Made by a program: the position numbers and the translations under genes. Shown here piece after piece: positions 12,401 through 24,227 of a DNA stretch of 64,000 nt (positions within the stretch are counted from its first letter, which is position 1; every line of letters begins with the position of its first letter). This DNA is from Protula sp. h YS-2021 (Eukaryota; Annelida; Polychaeta; Sabellida; Serpulidae). The notes beneath the pieces are model-generated. The model did not search any database. It was not told the origin of the DNA and worked only from the letters and a program-made list of their open reading frames with translations. The stretch lies in NCBI GenBank assembly GCA_949752745.1, contig OX457025.1, positions 96,041,804 through 96,105,803 of the forward strand. Reading direction: 5' to 3'.

Positions 12401-14352
12401 TTTAAGACATTTCAATTGCCTGAAATTACGGTAACCTGTGGTGTGTGTACATTGAACATCTCCCCCCTTCAATGGCCATCAAATCTAATATATAATTTTA
12501 ATTATTTACTTAAAGAATACCCAAGATTCTTTCAATACACTCCAACAATATTATCTCAAATCTAATATTATGAACGTGTACTTTGAGATGGATATCTTCG
12601 GACATGTCGCATCGCGTATAATTTTAGCAGAGCCACGACATTTAAATGACACCCTCCTCCCTTTTACCATCGCCTAAACGCCATTCATAGCATGTCACGA
12701 AGTCAAAATCTCGCGCTAAAAGCCGAGGTTTCGCGTTACGTGAAATTAACACCGTGTACATGTATTTTGGTCGATAATAAACTCAAAGAATAGCGATGTC
12801 AGATTGTATCGATATTTGCAATGATGTATATTGCATTGAAAAAGAACTTGGCTGTCATGGAAAATGCTGTAAAATGTCACCTACTGCTCGGGCTCACATT
12901 GCATGTGAGTGGCTTGTTTTAAGAGACGGGTCGCATTTCAAAATTCTCAAAAAAAAAGAGAAGTTGCCCTCGAAGGGCGTGAATTGATTGATATATTGAC
13001 ACACATTCACATGGTTATTTTTCAGGTGTATTATTTTTAATTGCGTTGTAACGTGAGATTTCCTCAATCAAAAGTTTTTTTTTTTTTTTTTTTGCAGATC
13101 AGCACTGGGGCTTTTAAATCGGATGAAGAGTACTACAGTACGCTACAAAACGGTTTCTTTCGTGCGTAAGAGGATGAGGAGTCAGTCGCTAAACAGAGTC
13201 GGGCCCTGGACGTTGTTTTGTCTCGGACCCCCTCCTCCCACCCCCCCCCCCCCTCCAACACCTTTAAAATGTTCTCGACGCCGCATGGAGACGGTGTCAC
13301 CGGCGCGTCTTATCAAGGGCTAACCATGTGGTTCAAAGAGCCACTGCGATGGAGCCAGAGGCGTCTGATACACCCGTGCCTTACTCCCATAGCACCCACA
13401 GAGTCTGTCAAAACTTCGGCAAAATATAAAAAAAGAAAACAAAGAAAAAGACTCTTCAGTCTACTCGAACTCCTTCAGTGTAAGGTTTTAACCTAAAGCC
13501 CCAGGCTGAGTGTCTGAACCAACCGGTGTCATTCTGGCTTATTTAAGTCTCCTCAAAATGTAACAGATTTCTCGACGGAAGCTCGTCTGCTGTTTGTGTT
13601 GGCACGCGAATGCCTCCTCCGATCGGCGGGAATTCTCGTTGATTATCACACGAGAGTATATTATTGTGTTCCATAATTGGTTTAATACAAAAGACAAGTC
13701 TGATATCTGCCACAAACAATTAGTGAGTGATTAGGAAATGAACTATTGTTACGTCACGGCTGCCCCCCCCCCCCCGACAGCTCTCGATGTTATTGTAGCA
13801 TCCCGTCGAGTAGTCAAATCATTTGCCCCCTATGACGTCTCCGTATTTGCAGTTACTTTTCCTGTCTGGTGGCACGATGACAAAGGAACCGATATCATTG
13901 CTTTTTGTATGCTTTTAGCCTAAATGGTCATTGTTTGTGCAAAGCTGTTGATTGTCACAGTCCCAGGAGTATATTTCTTACCCACTTAAGAACAGAATAA
14001 GTGTAACCGTTTTGCAATAAAATAGAAAGTTTACATTGTGACATTTCGTGTAAATGACGTAACGCGCGGGTGGCGCGGGTGGCACGCTGGTGTGGTTAAC
14101 GGGGAATGTATTTGTGGTGAGACACAAGGGTGCAAACGGTAGAGAAATGTTAGTTAGATATGCGTAATCATAGGAAGGGATTTCAACACAATCTGCTGGC
14201 CCCCATGTCATCTTTGAAAAAAAAAGTCTGAGTACCCTTGCTGCCATTTTTGGCGATAAATGGTCAGGTCAAGATGCAGCAAATGTTTCCCCCTTGTCGC
14301 CACGTGTAGCTTGGAGTACGGTTGTTTCCCGCTTGAAAATAAACTTGAGGTC

Positions 14353-15598
14353 CCTGTCACAGGAGAGCTACTAAACATCGAGTAGAGAATTCGAGTTCGA
14401 GTTCGAGCAGAGAATTCGAGTTCGAGTAGAGTGCAAATTTGAGCAAAATAATGAGAGGCCAGAACATACGTAAAATAAAGCAAAGTGCTTACAAAGTATT
14501 TACTATAAGACCATACATAATCGTTTCAAAATTTGTTCATGTGGAAGCAGATCAGGATCAGGAAGCACCCTGCTTTTATATCGAGTAGACTTTTTCGAGT
14601 TCGAGTAGACTTTTTCGAGTTCGAGTACACTTTTTTTATCGAGTACAGAAAAAAACTCGAGTAGACTTATTTCATCGAGTACAGAAAAAATACTCGAGTA
14701 GAGTTCAATCTATTGAATATACTTTGTTTACATATTTCCATATGACAGTAAAACCAATATTTAACACTCTCAAAATGTAACAAATTATCAAATTTTCAAA
14801 GTAATCATATAACAGTGGAACCCCGGGATCGGACCCCCCGAAAATAGGACCACCCCGTGGCGTAAAGATGGTCAGTTAGTGACTTCCAAGAAAGAGGGGT
14901 GGACTTATTATCATCTCAGTGCTGATTGCTGCAGGAGAAAAGTTCCGTACTTTGAATATGCGGATGTAATTATACACAAGGAAACAGATTTACAGGATTC
15001 ACACAAACGTTATTTAAAAACATTTGGTTTCAAATTTTAGGAATTAGGAGATTTACTGTTTACTGTTCTTAATATTGACAATTATTGTTTAATGCAACAC
15101 GTATATGAATGCAGAATCCTCAATTTAAAATAAACTGTTTATTGTCAAACACAAAAAGATAGAGTGGAACTCCGGAAATAGGACCACATGTGGGACTAAG
15201 CAAAAGTGGTCCGATTTGCGGGGTGGCCCGATTGGTAAGGTTCGTTTGAAACCAATCAATTGTGTTCGGTTCTGGTAAAAAGTGCTCCGCCTTCCGGGGT
15301 GGTCCTATTTTCGGGGGGTCCGATCCCGGGGTTCCACTGTAATATGATTACTTTGAAAATTTGATAATTTGTTATATTTTGAGAGTGTTAAATATTGGTT
15401 TTACTGTCATATAGAAATATGTAAACAAAGTATATTCAATAGATTGAACTCTACTCGAGTATTTTTTCTGTACTCGATGAAATAAGTCTACTCGAGTTTT
15501 TTTTCTGTACTCGATAAAAAAAGTGTACTCGAACTCGAAAAAGTCTACTCGAACTCGAAAAAGTCTACTCGATGTTTAGAATTTCTCCTGTCACAGGG
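14353..15598. mobile_element. Large foldback element with TCGAGTA subterminal repeats
   Basis: The left end starts ccctgtcacaggaga and the complement of the right end starts ccctgtgacaggaga. Both are followed a few bases later by aaacatcgagtag. The arms (about 14580-14812 and 15340-15573) are nearly perfect complements. They carry repeated tcgagtagactttttcgag blocks, then a shared AT-rich section. Left-only extra copies of gagttcgag lie at 14380-14430. No transposase frame is visible, so this is non-autonomous. A second inverted-repeat element sits exactly at the centre. Target duplication is unclear. Confidence 0.8.
14813..15339. mobile_element. Central TIR element (CAGTGGAACC termini) nested in the foldback
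   Basis: The first 45 bp (14813-14857) and the complement of the last 45 bp (15295-15339) are identical, beginning cagtggaaccccgggatcgg. CAGTGGAACC-type ends are common among Tc1/mariner-related MITEs, but that assignment is tentative. The core (about 14870-15170) is AT-rich. It contains a diverged internal copy of the terminal motif (gtggaactccggaaatagga near 15164) and no transposase frame. Confidence 0.75.
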
Positions 15599-18370
15599 GG
15601 CGTATGTTTCCTCGGCTATGGCATGTTTTCTTTTTTTTTTCATTAGCAAATAATTGTTATACAAATTAATGGAAAAATGAAGAAAATTTATCAAATAAAT
15701 TTGCTTCCTGTGCTCAAATATAACTGAGGTTTATAACTCAACGCGGACCAGTGGTTTGAATAGTTCATGGAATTTCAAATAAGCCCCACTCCAACACCTC
15801 CCACCCCCATAAGATTAACGGTGTTTGCAAATCTTGAGTAAGCCAGTTTAGAAAACAAAAGGCTTATATTTGCCTGTTTTGAGTACAACCCACACACCTT
15901 CTTCGGTGTAAAAATAGAGAAATAAATGAATTTTCTCGCGCTGCATTGTAACTCAAAAAGCCCTCGGTGACTGATTAAACATGTGTGAATGACTTGCAAA
16001 TTGTGTTATTCCTTGTAAATAAAAGCGTCCATTGAAAATATATAAACACCATTAAAGAGATTAAATAAAATTGTATTTCAACATCAGAGCGGTAGCGGAC
16101 ATGTCGGGGCGTGATATGAGGAGCTATATTGCACAATAATAACACATAAAATGTATGCAAATTTTTAAAAGCGGAATTTTCCTGTCAAGTCCTGCTTTCC
16201 ATTTGCATTAGGAAAGGTGTAAGGCGCTCTCCTGGGGACATAATATCACGTATAATTTGAAAAACTTGAAAGGGACCACCAAGCAATTTTGTACAAGCAA
16301 TTTTAATTTTGAAATGAGTGGGGGCAAAATTTCAGTGGGGCGTCCAAAGAGCAAACACGTGTCTACAAGAGATTTTGCGAAAATATTGTAAAATTAACTA
16401 ATTTATTTGAAAGGTTCATACTGAGTTTGCTTAAAAACTGAAATCACTGTGGGCAATTCGTTGCTAAGACTACTCCGAGCAAAGGCCATATGTTGTTTTC
16501 TGGTGTGAGGATTTTAGCGGCATTTTTTCGCAGGATTTTCCAAGCATAACTAAAATGAACGCATCCTTAAAATTGAAGAAATTTCCTACCGCACTTTGAT
16601 AATTACATTTCGTAGCTTCGTGCACGCACTGGCATTTGTTCACCTACAACTTCGTTATTGTTATTGATTAAAACTTAGTTATATCTTTCGTAAAGAAATA
16701 AATAAAACTGACTTTATTAAGCTCAGTTTTTAAAAAGGGCGTTGTGACAACGCGTGGAGGAGCGGTACACGGCGCCTTACATTTCCTACCCTTTAATTCT
16801 ACAGCCTTGCAATTATTCACAAGTAATCCTTTTTCGGGGTGACTTCTGACATTCTAGGCTGGTCTTCTGCCCTCGGCTGTGTGTGTGCAGGCTCGGGGGG
16901 GGGGGGGCGGAACAGTTTGAGTGATTTTTGTTGATTGCTTTTAATAACATGATTGCGCGTTATTGTAGAGGGGAATGCAACAAAAAAGGGGACGGCCCAG
17001 CCATCACATCAAAGCCAATATCCGCCTTGAAACGGCAACCATGGCAGTAGCCCATTGCCATGGCAACGTTGCCTGATAACGGCTAGTTGTTGAACAGTAT
17101 AGCACTTCACAGAGACGGGGGAGAGGGGGAGGGGAGGGGGGTCAGATGGATCATGGATCCGCTCCCCTCAACCTAAAACCGAGTCGAGTTTTGATCAGAG
17201 CTTAAGTTACCGCACTGTTAGCGCATGTTCGATAAGTGATCGACAATGCTTTGATATGTCAATCAAACTGCTTTAATGGAAGTTCTTACATTTGGTTTCG
17301 CATTACAGAGTCAATTTCAATCAAAATGCTTTCTTTTTATTGAGACAATCAGATAAAAAAAATACTTCATTACAGAAGAAAGGAAGTAATGGTTTCACGT
17401 AATAAAGAGAAATTCAGAATATTCTGCCTTCATTTCGCACCACATCAAACAGCTATGTATGCTAGAGATTTAAAATTAATGCAAGCTTGTTTAAATTTAT
17501 TCATGGCCATTGATTCCAGCTGACCGGTGTAGACAGAGGCGTCTATCATTTGAACCAGGAGAATGAGGAAGCAGTGCTTTTGTACTTTCCAACCGCTGTC
17601 TGCGATTTCGCATTCCGTGTGGTTTTTCGTTCACATTCTGTCTCAAGCCCTAGCTGTTTCCAAAAATTTAATTCTATAAAAATACTCACAAATTCAGTTA
17701 CTCACAACTTTTTAAAAATTGTTTCTATTTTGGATGTGGTCAGTGCGAAAACTACCGCCACCCCACCTCCCTACACACAATCACCATAAAAATAAAATGT
17801 ACACAATTTGTAGAGGCATAAAGAAGTACAAAAGACACACCAGGGAAATTTCAAAGTCAGTTGTTTGTATTTTAAAAAATAAAACTGGCACTTATGTTAT
17901 GTGTGTCATTTGTAAAATTCTTTACACTTCCGTATAATGCTATAATCTCACGAGTACATTAACTAAACGCGGTTAAGATTTTTACAAATATAATATTTTT
18001 ATTTGATAAAGTATTTGGAAAATGAAATGCACCAGTTTCTTTCCCAGGGTCGTGGTTTTTGTGGTGAAGTGTTTCATCAGCCAAGTATGAGCAAATATTA
18101 TTTTTACTGCTATCAATTTAATAACATGTCCGTACAAATATTGAACCTCAGGAATCTTTGCAAATCCTCTACACCCTCGAAACTATTGCTAACACTTTAA
18201 AAAAATTGTACCGTTGCGACATGCATAAACGCGCAGCATGCATGCGAAGGGGGGGGGGGGGGGGGTAGGCGAGAGTTGAGGAGGGGGAGGGGTGGTGAAG
18301 CAGCTCAGTGCATAGCCTCACACATGATCTCCACAATCCTCTCATAACAAACCCAAAACAATGCGCTCGT
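15599..18370. other. Intergenic region upstream of gene 1
   Basis: No coding sequence was identified. It contains a 12-G run near 16897, a near-consensus RFX-type X-box at 17054-17067, and a 17-G tract at 18250-18266 followed by a G/A-rich stretch just 5' of the gene 1 promoter. The rest is AT-rich and unremarkable. Confidence 0.55.
17054..17067. promoter_or_regulatory. RFX X-box-like site
   Basis: attgccatggcaac differs from the palindromic RFX consensus gttgccatggcaac at one position. A related half-site (ggcaaccatggcag) lies about 20 bp upstream. RFX factors bind such sites in promoters and enhancers. It lies about 1.4 kb upstream of the predicted gene 1 start, so it is a candidate distal element. 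Binding is inferred, not shown. Confidence 0.4.
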
Positions 18371-18378
18371 GATCTCGA

Positions 18379-18461
18379 CCAATCAGATTGCTTGGCGCTT
18401 GAGGCAGCAGGCGAAAGGGCGGGCTTTACAAACAGCCATTAGTACGCGTCCCGTGTATAAA
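18379..18461 (+). promoter_or_regulatory. Gene 1 core promoter: CCAAT, E2F-like, GC box, TATA
   Basis: In order on the + strand: CCAAT at 18379-18383 in the context tcgaccaatcag (NF-Y type), ttggcgc at 18392-18398 (E2F-like), ggcgaaagggcgggc at about 18410-18424 (E2F-like half plus GC box), and tataaa at 18456-18461. The TATA box implies a start near 18480-18490. That gives a 5' leader of about 150 nt with no need for an upstream exon. The arrangement suits a cell-cycle-regulated gene. The same 11 bases tcgaccaatca recur upstream of gene 2. Confidence 0.6.
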
Positions 18462-18631
18462 GCTCTCAAACACATGTCAGTACATTATTTACAATCAGAG
18501 CGCCAAGAGCAGCACACGAGTCATTTTGCGACGTTCACAACTCAGGGATATTACTGAAAAACGAAAACAGTTCGGATAATCAAAACAAATTATTTTGAAT
18601 ATATTTTCACCAACATCAAAGTAATATCACA

Positions 18632-20900
18632 ATGGAAAATATGGATATGTCAAGAATCAGCATTGCTGGGTTCCTTAAGAAGGCCAACAAAGGACAGTCC
18701 GTTAGAAGATGCTTGTTTGGGCCCGTAGACCACGAGGAAAACTCTCGATTTCTCAAGCAACAGATCAAACTTCAGGATGAAGAAAGCAAAGCAAAATGGA
18801 ACTTTGACTTTGAGACCATGACACCACTGTCTGGAAAGTACGCCTGGGAGAAAGTGAGTGAAAATGACACTGAGGAAATCCCGTCTGTTTACGCGATGCC
18901 TCAGCTTACAGCGCCGTCCTATTATCGCTCACGCACACCGCTTGGACTTAGCTCGAGGATGAATTCCAACGTCATAACGAAACCCGAACCGAAGACGCCG
19001 AAAAAAGCGAATTGCCGATGCGTGGATGTGAGTCCACTTCGGGGAGAACCAGTGCCAAAGGACGCCGTGACGCTCACCCAAAAAGACACCGTTGTTTCTA
19101 GTCAAGTCAACAACAAAAGTCACACTGCAACGTCGTCTACTAGCCACTCCATCAGTGTTCAAGCCAAGAAATCGCCTATGAAGAGAAAATTATCGCAAAC
19201 AGATATGACAGGTAAACACTTTTCCATATATATATTTTTTTTTCAACAGAAATATGCAATGAAAATATGGACAAAATAGATTCCCTTGTAAAAATTTGGG
19301 AATACAAAGTTTTATTGCTATAATAGAAAAAAAATATTCACATTATCGACCTTTTTTAAAAGAAGTTAGAATTTGGTGATTTGTTTATTTGGTAAGGGTG
19401 TACATCGGTGTTACAAAGGGATTTTAGCCCTCCACGTGGCCATTAATACTCATTTTATGTACCACGTATTGGCGGTTTTGTCATGTTTTTCGGGTTGGTG
19501 AAAGTTACATCAAACTGATTTATGGGGTTAATGAGCTTGGGCAAGGGTGGAGAGGGGTGGGGGTGGGGGGAGGGAGAACCTGTCATGCATTGCATGGGCC
19601 ACCCGTGATCAACTCGTGCACGAGGATAGTAGGAAGGAGGGGGTGGGGGAGGGCGAAATGTGTAAAAATATGCAACGACATTGAAACGAATTAAACCCTC
19701 TTTTGGCGCGTGTAGATAAAAATGTGTTATCATGAGAAAATGCACGATTTTAGCGGACATTAATCGTTTTGTTGATACACTAATTATACCGCTAATATAA
19801 AGCCGTGAACATGGCAAGGTTTAGTAGCAATTCCTGGACATCGCAGCGCTCTATCAACTCTTGTGTATCGATGCTTTAAGGATTCGGACCAAGGTTCGCT
19901 AATTCAGTAATCAATTAATGGGCGTAAATGTGTTTATTTTTTGCTTCGAAATTTGAGCTATCGGTCAGCGAATCTATATCGTTATCGCACAAGATAACCT
20001 ATTAATGACCTTATCTGGTATCACAATGTTTCCCAGGGCCCCCGAGTTTTATAATCATACTTAGTTGGAGCCCCTTGACGGCAAGCAAATATCAATCGCC
20101 TTTTGGCTTGTATGGGCAAGTTTTGTGCAAAGAGCTCAAAAGTTGATCCGATATTCCATATGCCTATACGATCAACCGACAGTTTATTGAAATTGGTGGC
20201 CAGCTAAAAAAACAGAATATTATCAGTTCCAAATGCATATTCCAGTTCAACCTGGCATACTTTTATTTTGGTGAAAGAAAATATAGAAATTTTAAAAAAA
20301 GGAGAAATTTGGCGGGAAAGTATTAATTATGCAAATACCAGGCTTATATGTTGTTATGTATAATTAAATGAACAATGAATTCCTTGAATGGAATGTGCAC
20401 CCTGCTTTCAAACCCCTGCCATTTCAACTCCAAAACACAACTGAGTCTCTGTTTCGGAGAGGTGTAATTAGCCCAGCCAAATGTTGACCCTTAATTTTAC
20501 CGCCCCTTGAGGGAACGAACTTGAAAACAAATATAAAAAAAAGAAAAAAGGGGGAAAAAGAGTCGCCGTACCTCCCAAGACATAGTCCTCGACACAAAGA
20601 CTCGCTTATGCATGAATGAGTGGCGGATCCAAGGGGCGTTCAGGGGTTGCAACCCCCCCCCCCCCTAAATCTGAAAAATAGACCCCAGCTAGGAGCGCGC
20701 GCATGCCCTACTTCCACGCTGGCCCAAGTTTGACTCTCCCCCTCCCCCTTGCCCGACAGCTGTATCCGCCACTGAATGATTGAAGATAATCTCTCTATAT
20801 ATTAAAAAAATCGTAATGTTTTGTTTCCCTTTCTGTATTTTCAGATTATTTCGTAACAAAGAAACACAGATCGGCATTTACATCACTGTCCAACAAGTAA
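18632..20900 (+). CDS. CDKN1: Cip/Kip cyclin-dependent kinase inhibitor with split PIP degron (gene 1)
   Basis: The CDS joins 18632-19211 to 20845-20900 and encodes 211 aa. The start ATG has a good context (cacaATGG). Residues 23-90 form the CDI domain: RCLFGPVD (26-33) is the cyclin-binding RxLF motif, KWNFDF (55-60) is the CDK-binding core, and IPSVYAMP (83-90) matches the p27 segment that enters the ATP pocket, with Tyr87 in the Tyr88 position. The C-terminal half is Ser/Thr/Lys-rich with SP/TP sites (T102, T122, S134, S181) and a basic patch KKSPMKRK. Exon 1 ends aca-g/gtaaac (phase 1). The acceptor tattttcag/at completes Asp194 and gives QTDMTDYFVTKK. This is a PIP box (189-196) with the TD pair and basic +4 residue (Lys200) of CRL4-Cdt2 degrons, as in p21. 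The family inhibits cyclin-CDK complexes in the nucleus. Size is between p21 (164 aa) and larger relatives. Confidence 0.92.
19212..20844 (+). other. Intron 1 of gene 1
   Basis: A 1633-bp phase-1 intron with donor g/gtaaac and acceptor tctgtattttcag/a. It interrupts codon 194, inside the PIP box. It holds G/A-rich and C-rich tracts (19540-19660 and 20651-20665) and otherwise no recognised feature. Confidence 0.85.
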
Positions 20901-20951
20901 TGAGCGCAGAAAATGACGTCATTTCCATTCTTAGTGCACAATGCAAAAAAG
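20901..20951 (+). other. 3' UTR part of gene 1 exon 2, with donor
   Basis: After the TAA at 20898-20900 the exon appears to continue to 20951, where aaaaaag/gtaaat is a near-consensus donor. It would pair with the acceptor at 21534. If this intron is used, the stop codon lies 51 nt upstream of the last junction, at the edge of the usual 50-55 nt rule for nonsense-mediated decay. If it is retained, an aataaa at 21032-21037 could end the transcript. Confidence 0.5.
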
Positions 20952-21534
20952 GTAAATATACATTTACAACTTTTCACGAAGTTTAAATCGTTTTCAAACA
21001 TCCTCCAAAACATTGAGCTTTTAAAAAAAAAAATAAATGGAAACAGCTGTTGTATTACTAAGCAACCATGAAGGAACTTTGATAGAATTTCGATATAATT
21101 ATTATAAGTTCCTGAAGTTCTCTTCTTTAAATGAAGGCAGATAAATGGAAAATGTCATTCAATGCATTAATTGCCCTCTTATGTGATAAGGATGCGGTTT
21201 TTTATTTCATTCGTTTGATGTCACTTTTATCAGGCTTTATACGTGCAAATACAACAATACATATTTAAATATATATAACCCACATACAATACGCATTGTT
21301 AGTTATCTAACCTATTACACTATCAAAGAGAGGGGGAGTTGTGATCTGTGGGTGAGTGAAAGGACAGCTGATAAGCCGTATATCTGCTCACAACCCTTTG
21401 TTCGCAATCCTCTGCAGTATTACTAATGGCCAATTGCTGCCCCGATAAGCAATTTCGATCTTATCAGAGTTTACCTATTTATCGATTTTTTCAAGTCTAA
21501 TTATGTGTTTCTCTTTTCTCTTTTGTTACAACAG

Positions 21535-21704
21535 AATGTGAAGCGATGCGAGACGATGGGATGATAACACCATGTGTTCGCCGTAGTTCGCCGCGCGCGG
21601 TCTCGATAACGCTCCCCGAGCAGTGGCGAGGAAAGTGCGCAAGTAGCACCCACAGTGGCAGTCTCCGCGCCTACCCCTATAGGATGACGTCACACGAACA
21701 ATAA
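21535..21704 (+). other. Candidate last exon of gene 1: 3' UTR or alternative C-terminus
   Basis: It is preceded by a strong pyrimidine tract and acceptor (ctcttttctcttttgttacaacag, 21511-21534). Spliced after exon 2 it would be 3' UTR. Spliced directly from exon 1 (phase 1) it stays open for 56 codons: after Thr193 the tail starts ECEAMRDDGMITPCVRRSSP and ends at TAA 21702-21704, inside the AATAAA signal. That isoform would lack the PIP box but keep a basic SP-containing tail. The exon is more GC-rich than its surroundings, as coding sequence often is. Whether it is translated is unknown. Confidence 0.45.
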
Positions 21705-21705
21705 A
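21700..21705 (+). terminator. Polyadenylation signal AATAAA of gene 1
   Basis: A canonical AATAAA followed by a T/G-rich stretch (cgttgtgttcgtccgtc, about 21763-21779) suits cleavage near 21720-21760. It overlaps the stop codon of the alternative reading of the last exon. Confidence 0.55.
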
Positions 21706-21779
21706 GTCACCCAAGCACACCTGTGCAGAAAAAACGATGCACGCATCAAACAAAATGCATCGTTGTGTTCGTCCGTCGG

Positions 21780-24227
21780 GTTTACTGCGCGATTCCTATA
21801 ACCACTGGACATTTTTGCTGTGCCATAAACTGTAGCCGTTTTGTTAACAGAAAAAAAAACAAACTACTGGTGTATGATAGAAGAGTGTGACATGCGAGAG
21901 TGTACATGGCGTGTGTGAAATGTGCATTTTGTAGTCAGGGGTAGCCAAGCCGTCCATTCCTGTCAAGGAGCTTACTGAGTCGTATGAACCTCTTTGACAG
22001 AACGTAGCGTAGTTATTTATTTGCTTCCTGTTATTTATCAGTGGATCTGGTTGCCAAAGTGATGTAAATATTAGATTCATTAACCTGTTCATTTAAGGAA
22101 GAATGGGTATAAATATCTTACATTTTTAAAAAACAACACATTTATTTGAACGAAAAAAAAATTTAAAAAGCTGAATCCAGCCCGTATGTCTAAGTTGTTT
22201 ATGATTTTGTTTATTCCCATTCCCCCTTAATGCGTTGTAGAATGTGTAGTTTTGGAGTAGCACACGAAGCCTCTTTAGTGACATAGATGGCACTTTTAGA
22301 ATAGAAGGTTAGGGAGTAAAATGTTCAACTTTCTCAATTTCGTTTTTTTTTCTGTAAATTATAAAAACAACTAAAATTTCTTTGTTTTTTTTTTTTTAAA
22401 GAAAGAAGTGCAAAAGGGAATTTCTGGTCTGACAAGACTTGTTCTTCTTAAGTATTGTTGCTGGGTTATGTGTTCATACTCTTCGTCAACCTCATTGAGA
22501 AAATAAAGCCACAACGTGTTCAAGCCTGATAAATCCCATTAGCAAGGGGTTGTGAAGATTTCAGCTGCGGGCGTTTTGTGACACAAAAAACTCTATAAGC
22601 CGATTTGAAATCACGTGCTTGTGTGTCGTGTTTTTGCCCTGTGTGGACAGAGTAGAGCTTTTCTGTTTGTTCAGAGAAAAAAAATGCAAATGAAATAAAA
22701 TATTATAATGTATAAATGGTTCTATTTTCTTTGTTTGACCAACAGTAGATATCAATATTATATGACTCGTTAAAATATAACACGGCCCAGGTCGTGGCGG
22801 TTGGAAACCGGAATTTTAATCCGCAATTTTCTTCACAAAAAAGACAATTACTTGAACAAATGTTAGTGAGTCTTTTCCCTATATTTTAGAAGAAGAAATT
22901 TAAAAAGTGTTGGTGAGTCTTTTCATTATCAAATAAAAAAGAAAACCAATAAAGCTAATACCATACAACAAAATCCCCATGTTTTACAAGAAGAAATTAA
23001 AAAAAGATTTATAAAAAATGATCTTGCAAGAATACATAGCAGCAACACTTATCTGGTGACGCAGGGTACTCGAATAATAAAGCAAAAAGAAAAACAAAAC
23101 AAGAAAAATAAGCGAATTGGCAGCTGTAAAATTACTATGAAACTGATTGAAACAAACGTCTTTTGGCTGCCAACTTCATTTTATATGAAGATTTGTTGAG
23201 TGAAAACCAGACAGAGTTTGTCGTTTATGTGAGATCCCAGGGTAGTTACATCATAAAGAACACATAAAAACAGCTAAAGTAAATATTTTCTTTAACAATG
23301 CACATGTTAGCTATGCCAAAATCCACACCATCCGGGCGAGGTCACTGCGGGGTCATGCGGCAACATGACATCACCCACTGTGGCTGAAAAAAACCCGCCA
23401 ACTTGCAGACATTAAGTAAATAAACGCTTCGAGATTAACTTATAATTCAATTTTCTTACAAGAAGCAAATCGATGCGCATGTCATCTCAACATTCATTAT
23501 TACATAACCTAAGTTTGCCTTGTCGGTGGTGGGTATATGTGCCCAAGGCGGGGAGAGGCGGGGGGGGGGGCGGGCGGAGGGGGTTATTAGCGGGGGTTTT
23601 ATGCTCAGTTTTCAATCCTCCTTCGCTAGTGGCAGCCCTTCTGACATCAACAAATACACACCGACTTGACATCGCGGCACAAGTGAGCTATTAATAGATC
23701 TTTATGACGGCAATGACGTAACAATGGCTACTATTTATACATTTTATTTATGACATGTTGAAGGCATGCTCACACGTTCTCGAATCAAGCACCGAAAAAA
23801 AGGTGACCGCTATTTACTGGTTACGTCATTAAATGTGTCTCTCGATATTTCATCCGATGGCATTTCATCCCACAGTGGGTTTTAAAAAGCAACTTTTATA
23901 TCGTAATCTCGTATATCTCAATCTCGTAAATCCGATGAAATGTCATTCTTTTCTCTTTTTTCGGGATAAATTCGGATTCACTTAATGCTAACGACAAACT
24001 GAAATTAACTACACTGTTCCTGAAAAGAAAAAAAAATTCCATGCACGGCGGACTTGAAATGGGACAAGCCCACCAAAATGTGAAAGACATGAAATATTCA
24101 GCCGTCTTTGATAGATTTCCAGACGCATTCCATACCTGTTACTCCAAATTGATCCGCAACTGAACACACAAAAAACGCAAGACGCGAAATTTGGGCTGAA
24201 CGTCTGATATTTGTCACATTTTGGTGT
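21780..24227. other. Intergenic downstream of gene 1
   Basis: AT-rich with a G-run at about 23561-23582. No coding sequence, RNA gene or element boundary could be supported. Confidence 0.55.

Larger units (their letters stand above)
5123..14352. other. 9-kb intergenic stretch with simple repeats
   Basis: No gene is supported. It contains G-rich tracts at 6137-6180, a CCCT-rich tract at 6437-6516, opposed G- and C-runs at 7217-7299, a degenerate tandem repeat at 7812-7996, a ~105-bp duplication at 9306-9470, and a C-rich tract with recurring ccctgcagca at 10955-11225. An 18-bp perfect palindrome (gggttcaaatttgaaccc) occurs at 5698-5715. Short open frames in this stretch lack recognisable domains, paired splice sites or conserved motifs. 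Confidence 0.6.

Noticed and set aside
12796..12987. Small Cys-rich ORF (63 aa)
   Set aside because: It has a real ATG and six or more Cys, but no signal peptide, domain or splice evidence. It is compatible with chance in AT-rich DNA.
18210..18490. p53 response element near the gene 1 promoter
   Set aside because: catg-containing decamers (near 18222, 18237 and 18472) break the RRRCWWGYYY consensus at flanking positions, and no well-spaced pair was found.
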